Positions 1 through 4,690 of a stretch of 5,661 bases of DNA are shown piece by piece (positions within the stretch are counted from its first letter, which is position 1; the number at the start of each line of letters is the position of its first letter). The notes beneath the pieces are model-generated. The model ran no database searches and was not told the origin of the DNA. It saw nothing but the letters and a program-made list of their open reading frames with translations. The stretch is from contig JAGXSK010000213.1 of the NCBI GenBank assembly GCA_018333845.1, forward strand, positions 1 through 5,661, read 5' to 3'. Made by a program: the position numbers and the translations under genes. Origin of the DNA: Clostridia bacterium. GTDB taxonomy: Bacteria > Bacillota > DSM-16504 > Desulfitibacterales > Desulfitibacteraceae.

Positions 1-118
1 GGTAGGCGGAGTTCCAGTTACAGAGAGGTTTGCCATGAGGGTTGGAGCAGACATTTTTGCCCATGATGCTGGCGATGCTGTATCACTATTGAAGAATAAG
101 CTTAACATGGTTAATTAA
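1..118 (+). CDS. mttC: Corrinoid methyl-carrier protein, C-terminal end only (upstream mttC copy)
   Basis: Only the last 38 codons are inside the window, reading from base 2 to a TAA at 116-118. The peptide contains V-G-G-V-P-V-T-E-R-F-A, then G-A-D-I-F-A-H-D-A-G. These match almost residue for residue the end of the complete corrinoid protein at 2167-2808 (V-G-G-V-P-I-T-E-R-F-A and G-A-D-I-Y-A-Y-D-A-G). This is the last part of the Rossmann-like B12-binding domain, including the glycine pair that lies near the nucleotide tail of cobalamin in this family. By family knowledge the protein carries a methyl group on its corrinoid between a substrate methyltransferase and a second methyltransferase. 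It lies 92 bases upstream of the first mttB, the same order as the second module, so it is the mttC partner of that module. The cap domain and the axial histidine motif are outside the window. Confidence 0.9.
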   Translation, partial: VGGVPVTERFAMRVGADIFAHDAGDAVSLLKNKLNMVN

Positions 119-121
119 GTA

Positions 122-143
122 AAAGATAATAAAGATAATAAAG
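122..143 (+). repeat. Short tandem repeat, 9-base unit
   Basis: The unit AAAGATAAT is present twice in a row (122-130 and 131-139), followed by a partial third unit AAAG. It lies just after the stop of the first mttC and is very AT-rich. No function can be assigned; it may simply be slippage in an AT-rich spacer. Confidence 0.6.
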
Positions 144-162
144 TTGAATAAATAGGCTGATT

Positions 163-195
163 TTGACAGTAATTATGGTTAACTTATAGTATAAT
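163..195 (+). promoter_or_regulatory. Candidate sigma-A type promoter before the first mttB
   Basis: A perfect -35 hexamer TTGACA is at 163-168. TATAGT at 185-190 follows after 16 bases, and a perfect TATAAT is at 190-195 after 21 bases. The 16-base spacing with TATAGT is the better geometry. Transcription would then start near 197, leaving only about 14 bases before the GTG start at 211, so the ribosome-binding site would sit at the very 5' end of the mRNA. Read-through from the upstream mttC is equally possible because no terminator is visible between 118 and 163. Confidence 0.4.
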
Positions 196-197
196 AT

Positions 198-213
198 GGG
201 AGATGATTATGTG
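198..213 (+). promoter_or_regulatory. Ribosome-binding site that decides a GTG start for the first mttB
   Basis: GGGAG at 198-202 lies 8 bases before GTG at 211-213. The codons from this GTG (V/M-T-I-R-S) align directly with the ATG start of the second mttB, which has a similar GGGAG (2915-2919) also 8 bases before its start. The upstream in-frame ATG at 196 overlaps this Shine-Dalgarno and has no site of its own, so 211 is preferred. Confidence 0.8.
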
Positions 214-1671
214 ACAATTAGAAGTAATCAGGCTACTTACGTGTCAAAAAAAGGATTTAGTGTAAGTATGTATTCACAGGATGAATTGCAGGCAATCCAT
301 ATGGCCACATTGGAGGTTTTAGAAAAGTGTGGGGTCAAGGTTTTCCTAAAAGAAGCATTGGATATTTTTGAAAATGCAGGCGCTAAAGTCAACAGATCTG
401 ATAAAATTGTGAAAATTCCAGGATGGATGGTGGAGGATGCAATTAGAAGTGCTCCAAGTACAGTAATCCTTTATGGTCGTAATCCTAAATGGGATACGGT
501 TTTAGGTGGCAGCAGGGTTAATTTTACAAACTTTGGTGCGGGTGTTAAAATTGTAGATCTTGATACAGGAAAGTTAAGAGAAACAACCAAACAGGATCTT
601 GCAAACTCAGCTTTATTTGTTGATGGATTACCTGAGGTTGAGGTCTATTCCCAGGCTATAGTGCCAAGGGATGTCCCAGCTAAGTCATCAGACCTTCATG
701 CCGCAGAAGCCTTCCTTAGCAATACAACTAAACACTGCCATCATATAGATCTAACCTGTGGTGAGCATGCAAAAAAATTCTTTGAAATGGGAGCCGCCAT
801 AGTAGGTGGAATGGATAAATTACGTGAAAGACCAATTCTTTCAGTTCTTACATGTCCAACAAGTCCATTACAGCTTGGAGATGAGAACTGTGAAATTATC
901 ATGGAGTGTGCTAAAGCAGAGGTTCCAGTAAATGTTCTGTCTATGGCTTTGGCAGGAGCATCCTCACCAATAACAATTGCTGGTACACTAGTAAGTCATA
1001 ACGCAGAAGTATTAAGTGGTATTGTACTAGCTCAGTTAGTAAACAAAGGTGCACCATGTATTTATGGTAGTTCGACAACAACCTTTGACATGCAGTTTGC
1101 AACTGCACCAGTTGGCTCACCAGAACTTGGAATGATTAATGCAGGTGTTGGTAATTTAGCACAGTTCTATAATCTGCCAAGCTATACAGCAGGTGGATAG
1201 GCTGACAGCAAACTACCTGATGCTCAGGCAGCATATGAAAAAACTATAACCGCCTTATTACCAGCAATGGGCGGAGTTAACTTGATTTATGGTCTGGGAA
1301 TGTTGGATCTAGGGGTTACATTTAGCTATACCCAGCTAATGATAGACGCTGAAATAGCTAGAATGGTTAAGAGGGTTATTCAGGGCGTAGACGTTAATGA
1401 TGCTACTCTAGCTGTAGATGTAATAAAGGCAGTAGGCCCAGGTAATGACTTCTTAATACAAAAGCATACCATGGACTTTATGAAAATAGAGCAGTCAAGG
1501 GCTAGGGTATTTGATAGAAGAATGAGAAACAACTGGGAGCTTGAAGGCAGTAAGGATACAGCTACAAAGGCTTCAGAAATGGCCAAAGAACTGCTTAACA
1601 CCCACAAACCAGAACCACTAGAAGCTAGCGTTAAAAATGAACTTAGAAGAATCGTGGAAAGTGTTGAGTAA
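211..1671 (+). CDS. mttB: Trimethylamine methyltransferase with in-frame pyrrolysine (UAG) codon, copy 1
   Basis: Predicted 486-residue cytoplasmic protein of the MttB family, which transfers a methyl group from trimethylamine to the Co(I) corrinoid of MttC, leaving dimethylamine. The frame runs from GTG at 211 through a TAG at codon 330 (1198-1200) to TAA at 1669-1671. Landmarks are V-K-I-P-G-W-M at about residues 67-73, H-C-H-H-I-D-L-T-C-G at about 174-183, a G-S-S-T-T-T-F-D segment starting near 286, then Y-T-A-G-G-[TAG]-A-D-S-K, and D-R-R-M-R-N-N-W-E in the tail. The length fits the family (about 490 residues) and the amber position fits the known pyrrolysine site near residue 334 of Methanosarcina MttB. 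Residues 331-486 after the TAG are as conserved against copy 2 as the part before, with changes mostly silent or conservative, which argues against a nonsense mutation. ATG at 1267 is internal and not a separate gene. Substrate specificity for trimethylamine rests on family and pyrrolysine, not on direct evidence. Confidence 0.93.
1198..1200 (+). other. Amber codon read as pyrrolysine (codon 330, copy 1)
   Basis: The TAG sits in the context GGT GGA TAG GCT GAC AGC, identical in all these codons to the second gene. The downstream frame stays open for 156 codons to a TAA. No strong stem-loop is conserved between the two genes just after the TAG: a small CCTG/CAGG hairpin at about 1216-1228 is not kept in copy 2. 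Decoding therefore probably depends on tRNA-Pyl alone and not on a dedicated insertion element. Confidence 0.92.
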
Positions 1672-1748
1672 TCCTAATCCCAAGCAAAATTAATTAAGTA
1701 ATACCCTAATATATCGAAGGTGTATGCTGGTAACATCTCTTTTGATAA

Positions 1749-1795
1749 AAATAATAAAGCCCAGGACTTAAAACTTAGGTGCAGGTGCATCTAGT
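1749..1795 (+). repeat. 3' element downstream of mttB, copy A (GGTGCA hairpin)
   Basis: AAATAATAAA-G-CCCA (1749-1763) is followed by a hairpin at 1773-1795. Arms TAGGTGCA (1776-1783) and TGCATCTA (1786-1793) flank a GG centre. One T (1775) bulges on the 5' side, and two more pairs (A1773-T1795, C1774-G1794) close it. The same pair of blocks, with a G-to-C change in the first, occurs after the second mttB at 4450-4511. It starts 78 bases after the mttB stop. Function is unknown; it is a duplicated or conserved 3' RNA element. Confidence 0.6.
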
Positions 1796-1825
1796 GGACG
1801 GTATCAGGGGGATTTTATAAACAAA

Positions 1826-1875
1826 AAGAAAGATAGGAGGATACCCAAGGAGGGTAATTCCTCCTGTTTCTTCTT
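1826..1875 (+). terminator. Likely Rho-independent terminator after the first mttB
   Basis: Nested stem: AAGAAA (1826-1831) pairs with TTTCTT (1867-1872), AGGAGGA (1835-1841) with TCCTCCT (1859-1865), and ACCC (1843-1846) with GGGT (1852-1855) around loop AAGGA. The descending side runs into GTTTCTTCTTC, a pyrimidine-rich tail. The tail is not a pure U-run, so efficiency is uncertain, but it is the best candidate for ending the first module. Confidence 0.65.
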
Positions 1876-2139
1876 CAAATTCTAGTGCAAAACCCCAAAT
1901 TTTCATAGAAATGAGGTGTAAATATACCATATAAAGCGACTTATATATTATAAAAATTCATGTATACATAAATATTAACTAAATATTATTTTTGCAGTGA
2001 AATCAAATATGAATATGCCTTTAATTTATGAAAAACAAAATAAACAAAGAAAATACAAAAGACCAAAAAAAAGTACAAGATTAATTTTCATATTTTTCAT
2101 ACAATTTAAAATAAAGAAAATAAATAAAAATATTATCTA

Positions 2140-2159
2140 AGCCCAGGGGCTGGGGGTGA
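2140..2159 (+). promoter_or_regulatory. G-rich Shine-Dalgarno of mttC with possible masking hairpin
   Basis: GGGGGTGA at 2152-2159 lies 7 bases before the ATG at 2167 and is the ribosome-binding site. Directly upstream, AGCC (2140-2143) can pair with GGCT (2148-2151). Alternatively CCCA (2142-2145) can pair with TGGG (2151-2154), which would partly cover the site. This GC-rich patch stands out from the AT-rich sequence before it. Any regulatory role is inference. Confidence 0.5.
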
Positions 2160-2166
2160 ACTTTAG

Positions 2167-2808
2167 ATGGAAATAATAAATGATATAATACTTAGTTTAA
2201 AAAAAGGTGATGCAGGTAGAATTATGAAGGACATTGAAACAGCGCTAGAGCTTGGTATTGAGCCAGAGAAGATATTAAAATATGGTCTGCTTACCGCCAT
2301 AAACATTGTTGGAGATAAATACAAAAAAAATGAAATATTTGTCCCTGAAGTCCTCCTTGCAACTAGAGCCATGAATGCAGGAATGAAGGTTCTAGAGCCC
2401 TATCTCCTGGCCGATAAATCTAAACATACTGGTAGGGTTTTAATTGGAACTATTAAGGGAGATCTGCATGACATTGGGAAAAACCTTGTAAAAGTTACTC
2501 TAGAAAGAGAAGGCTTTGAAGTAAAAGACCTTGGCAAAGACGTTTCTGTAGAAGAATTTATTAGAGCCAGCATGGACTTCAAACCCCATGTAATTGGCAT
2601 ATCAACCCTGCTAACGTCTACCATGGTGGGACTCAAGGACGTCATAGTTGCTTTGGATAGAGCTGGCATTAGAAGAAAAGTCCTGGTAATGGTAGGAGGT
2701 GTCCCTATAACAGAAAGATTTGCCATGGGCATTGGAGCAGATATTTATGCCTATGATGCAGGTGAAGCAGCTTCAGTTTTAAAAAAAAAGTTAGATAGAG
2801 CAGGTTAA
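2167..2808 (+). CDS. mttC: Trimethylamine corrinoid protein (methyl carrier)
   Basis: Predicted 213-residue cytoplasmic corrinoid protein, the usual size for MtmC/MtbC/MttC. Residues 1 to about 85 form the helical cap domain, with F-V-P-E-V-L-L-A-T-R-A-M at 58-69. Residues from about 88 form the B12-binding Rossmann-like domain. The key motif D-L-H-D-I-G at 99-104 is the D-x-H-x-x-G signature, with His101 as the expected lower axial ligand of cobalt. G-I-S-T-L-L-T-S-T at 144-152 and V-G-G-V-P at 176-180 are the other cobalamin-tail contacts of the family. It would receive methyl groups from MttB and pass them to a second methyltransferase. The start is set by GGGGGTGA 7 bases upstream. The gene ends 119 bases before the second mttB, with no terminator between, so the two are probably one operon. 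MttC rather than MtbC is inferred from the mttB neighbour; sequence alone does not separate these paralogues. Confidence 0.92.
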   Translation: MEIINDIILSLKKGDAGRIMKDIETALELGIEPEKILKYGLLTAINIVGDKYKKNEIFVPEVLLATRAMNAGMKVLEPYLLADKSKHTGRVLIGTIKGDLHDIGKNLVKVTLEREGFEVKDLGKDVSVEEFIRASMDFKPHVIGISTLLTSTMVGLKDVIVALDRAGIRRKVLVMVGGVPITERFAMGIGADIYAYDAGEAASVLKKKLDRAG

Positions 2809-2822
2809 TCTAATACAATTTT

Positions 2823-2830
2823 GGAGGTGG
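2823..2830 (+). promoter_or_regulatory. Orphan Shine-Dalgarno-like site in the mttC-mttB spacer
   Basis: GGAGGTGG is a near-perfect ribosome-binding site, but no ATG, GTG or TTG follows at a useful distance. Seven bases downstream is ATC (2838-2840), which happens to be in frame with mttB; the frame between contains two TAG codons. It may be a relic of a lost start or leader peptide, or chance. Confidence 0.3.
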
Positions 2831-2864
2831 TAAAACCATCAAACCTAGAAAGTAGTTAAATCTG

Positions 2865-2891
2865 AACAGCAGTTTGACCTTAACTGCTGTT
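2865..2891 (+). other. Perfect hairpin in the mttC-mttB intergenic spacer
   Basis: AACAGCAGTT (2865-2874) and AACTGCTGTT (2882-2891) form a perfect 10-base-pair stem around the loop TGACCTT. It is followed by GTAAAAAAC and not a U-run, so it is not a normal forward terminator. It lies 36 bases before the mttB start codon, and the first module has no evident counterpart between its mttC and mttB. Likely roles are mRNA processing, transcript stabilisation, or adjusting the MttC to MttB ratio; all are inference. Confidence 0.6.
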
Positions 2892-2927
2892 GTAAAAAAC
2901 AAATTATTTTAGAAGGGAGAGGTCCAT

Positions 2928-4388
2928 ATGACAATAAGAAGTATGCAATCTAGTTATACCACCAAGCAGGGTTTTAGCTTGGACATGTACACTGAAGATG
3001 AATTAAGGGCAATACACCTGGCTACCCTGGAAGTATTGGAAAAAACAGGAATAAAGGTTTATCTGGGGGAAGCTCTGAATATATTTGAGGATGCAGGTGC
3101 AAAGGTAATTAGATCCGAAAAGCTAGTAAAAATTCCAGGATGGATGGTGGAGGATGCCATTAGAAGTGCCCCAAGGACAGTTCTTCTTGCCGGTCGTAAT
3201 CCCAAATACGATGTACTGTTAGGTGGCAGCAGAGTTAACTTTACTTGTTTTGGTGCAGGAGTAAAAGTAGTAGATCCAGATACAGGTGCCTTAAGAGAAA
3301 CTACCAAGGCTGATTTGGGGAATACGGCTTTGTTTGTTGACTATCTAAATGAGGTTGAGGTCTATTCCCAGGCAGTTGTTCCTAGAGATGTTAATCCTAT
3401 TTCCTCAGACCTGCATGCTGCAGAAGCCTTCCTAAGTAATACATCAAAGCACTGTCACCATATTGACTTGACCTGTGGTGCCCATGCCAAGAAATATTTT
3501 CAAATGGGAGCAGCCATTGCAGGAGGAATGGAAGAACTCAGAGAAAGGCCCGTGTTATCAGTGCTTATATGTCCAACAAGTCCTCTGCAGCTAGCAGTTG
3601 AGTGCTGTGAAATAATTATTGAATGTGCTAGAGCGGGAGTTCCAGTTAACGTTCTTTCAATGACCCTTGCGGGGGCATCTTCACCAATAACGATTGCCGG
3701 TACCCTGGTAGGTCATAATGCTGAAGTATTAAGTGGAATTGTATTAGCCCAATTAGCAAATAAAGGAGCTCCATGTATTTATGGAAGTTCAACCACTACC
3801 TTTGATATGCAGTTTGCAACGGCACCAGTTGGTTCTCCAGAACTGGGAATGATCAATGCTGGAGTTGCCAGGTTGGCACAGTTCTACTTATTACCCAGCT
3901 ATACAGCTGGTGGATAGGCTGACAGCAAGCTTTCTGATGCACAAGCAGGATATGAAAAAACAATGACCGCCTTGTTGCCAGCCCTGGCGGGAGCTAACCT
4001 GATTTACGGTTTGGGTATGTTGGAGTTAGGAGTAACCTTCAGCTTCAGTCAATTAATGATTGATGCTGAAATAGCTAGAATGGTCAAGAGAGTAGTTCAG
4101 GGTGTAGAAGTAAGTGATGCCACCTTAGGTGTGGATGTTATCAAAGCAGTTGGCCCTGGAAATGATTTCTTAATTCAGAAGCATACAATGGACTTTATGA
4201 AATCCGAACAGTCAAGGGCGAAGGTCTTTGACAGAAGAATGAGAAACAACTGGGAGCTAAGAGGCAGCAAGGATGCTTCAGAAACCGCTGCTGAGATGGC
4301 AAGAGAAATTCTTGCTACCCATAAGCCTGAACCTTTAGAAACCAGTGTGAAAAATGAAATTAGAAGGATAGTAGAAAGCGCTGAATAA
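2928..4388 (+). CDS. mttB: Trimethylamine methyltransferase with in-frame pyrrolysine (UAG) codon, copy 2
   Basis: Predicted 486-residue protein, the same length as copy 1 and alignable without gaps. By hand count about 62 of 329 residues differ before the TAG, so identity is about 80%. ATG at 2928 follows GGGAGAGG (2915-2922). The amber codon is 330 (3915-3917), and the frame continues to TAA at 4386-4388. It keeps every landmark of copy 1: V-K-I-P-G-W-M at 67-73, H-C-H-H-I-D-L-T-C-G at 174-183, the G-S-S-T-T-T-F-D segment from 286, Y-T-A-G-G-[TAG]-A-D-S-K, and D-R-R-M-R-N-N-W-E in the tail. The role is the same: demethylation of trimethylamine onto MttC. Differences are scattered and conservative, as expected of two functional paralogues and not of one decaying copy. 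ATG at 3963 is internal. The two copies may differ in substrate range, partner MttC or expression, but nothing in the sequence decides this. Confidence 0.93.
3915..3917 (+). other. Amber codon read as pyrrolysine (codon 330, copy 2)
   Basis: The TAG lies in the context GGT GGA TAG GCT GAC AGC, matching copy 1 codon for codon. The following 156 codons encode a tail closely matching copy 1. Many third-position differences with retained amino acids (for example TTA/TTG and CCA/CCC) show selection on protein sequence past the stop. Confidence 0.92.
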
Positions 4389-4416
4389 ACCCCAAACCAT
4401 ATCACTACACAAATGA

Positions 4417-4446
4417 TGCTTTTAAAAACTGGCATTTTTAAAAGCA
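4417..4446 (+). other. Perfect 12-base-pair hairpin after mttB copy 2
   Basis: TGCTTTTAAAAA (4417-4428) and TTTTTAAAAGCA (4435-4446) pair perfectly around the loop CTGGCA. It begins 29 bases after the mttB stop. There is no U-tract after it, so it is more likely a 3'-end stabiliser or part of a composite terminator than a terminator alone. Confidence 0.6.
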
Positions 4447-4449
4447 GGT

Positions 4450-4511
4450 AAATAATAAACCCCACTCATGATGGTTAATCATGGTGCAGGTGCACCTGAT
4501 TAACCATCATG
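4450..4511 (+). repeat. 3' element downstream of mttB, copy B (long GGTGCA hairpin)
   Basis: AAATAATAAA-C-CCCA (4450-4464) is followed by a hairpin at 4467-4511. Outer arms CATGATGGTTAATCA (4467-4481) and TGATTAACCATCATG (4497-4511) are perfectly complementary. Inner arms GGTGCA (4483-4488) and TGCACC (4491-4496) flank GG. A single T (4482) bulges on the 5' side. That is 21 pairs with one bulge, followed by TTCTTT, so it may also terminate transcription. The inner core GGTGCAGGTGCA and the preceding block match the element at 1749-1795, including a 5'-side T bulge; the outer stem is much longer here. Confidence 0.65.
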
Positions 4512-4532
4512 TTCTTTCCAAAATAAGAGAAG

Positions 4533-4564
4533 ATAAGACATGGGAATTCCCCTGTCTTATTTTT
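4533..4564 (+). terminator. Rho-independent terminator of the second mtt module
   Basis: ATAAGACA (4533-4540) pairs with TGTCTTAT (4553-4560), and GGG (4542-4544) with CCC (4549-4551) around loop AATT, with one T/C mismatch between the two helices. The stem runs straight into TTTTAAT. Stem, loop and T-run make this the clearest terminator in the window; it separates the methylamine genes from coaX. Confidence 0.85.
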
Positions 4565-4573
4565 AATATTTCA

Positions 4574-4611
4574 TATAATGCTTGTGGAAATTTGCATAAT
4601 AAGGTTAAAAT
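4574..4611 (+). promoter_or_regulatory. Candidate promoter region for coaX-dusB
   Basis: A perfect TATAAT is at 4574-4579, but the bases at -35 (around 4552-4557, CTGTCT) are poor and fall inside the terminator stem. An alternative is TTGTGG (4582-4587) with TAAAAT (4606-4611) at 18 bases. A promoter here is expected because a strong terminator lies just upstream; which box is used cannot be settled by eye. Confidence 0.4.
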
Positions 4612-4624
4612 ATAAAAGGTTAAA

Positions 4625-4675
4625 ATGTTAGAATATATTAAAAAAGGCGTTATCCTTGGAATTGGACAAGAATAG
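4625..4675 (+). CDS. Possible 16-residue small ORF upstream of coaX
   Basis: ATG at 4625 opens a frame M-L-E-Y-I-K-K-G-V-I-L-G-I-G-Q-E ending in TAG at 4673-4675. Upstream is only a weak AAGG (4617-4620 region). The TAG is part of the coaX ribosome-binding region and is in frame with the coaX ATG at 4691. The I-K-K-G-x-x-L-G-x-G pattern recalls the N-terminus of small phasin-like proteins, so it could be the remnant of a deleted gene. It may equally be chance; no function is claimed. Confidence 0.2.
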   Translation: MLEYIKKGVILGIGQE

Positions 4676-4690
4676 GAAAGGGGTTTTATT

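Larger units (their letters stand above)
1672..2166. other. Gene-free spacer between the two mtt modules
   Basis: No coding frame of credible composition is seen on either strand in these 495 bases. The first 200 bases hold RNA-like structure: a weak hairpin AGGTGT/ACATCT (1718-1738) followed by CTCTTTT, the repeated GGTGCA element (1749-1795), and a terminator (1826-1872). From about 1873 to 2138 the sequence is extremely AT-rich and includes the 10-base palindrome ATGTATACAT (1960-1969), a possible operator core, and the repeated string TTTTCATA (three occurrences, the last two adjacent near 2086-2102). A promoter for the second mttC should lie here, but no convincing -35/-10 pair was found. 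The last 25 bases hold a G-rich translation-start region. Confidence 0.7.
4389..4690. other. Spacer between mttB copy 2 and coaX
   Basis: These 302 bases hold no convincing gene. From left to right they carry a 12-base-pair AT-rich hairpin (4417-4446), a long near-perfect hairpin containing the repeated GGTGCA element (4450-4511), a classical terminator (4533-4564), candidate promoter sequence (4574-4611), a 16-codon open frame (4625-4675) and the coaX ribosome-binding site (4674-4683). Confidence 0.7.

Noticed and set aside
196..210. ATG at 196 as the start of the first mttB
   Set aside because: It overlaps the GGGAG Shine-Dalgarno used by GTG 211, lacks an upstream site, and adds five residues absent from the paralogue.
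211..1200. mttB copies as pseudogenes with nonsense mutations
   Set aside because: Two diverged copies share the stop at the same codon and both tails are conserved, which decay would not produce.
1198..1235. A PYLIS-like stem-loop directing pyrrolysine insertion
   Set aside because: Only short hairpins are visible after each TAG and they are not conserved between the two copies.
1267..1671. Separate gene for a 134-residue protein starting at ATG 1267
   Set aside because: It is in frame with the mttB before the TAG, has no ribosome-binding site of its own, and is the conserved MttB C-terminus.
1672..2166. Cobalamin riboswitch or tRNA-Pyl gene in the spacer
   Set aside because: No B12-box consensus, no cloverleaf and no CTA anticodon arm could be found by eye; the GGTGCA hairpin alone does not make a riboswitch.
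3963..4388. Separate gene for a 141-residue protein starting at ATG 3963
   Set aside because: Same reason: it is the in-phase continuation of mttB copy 2 after the amber codon.
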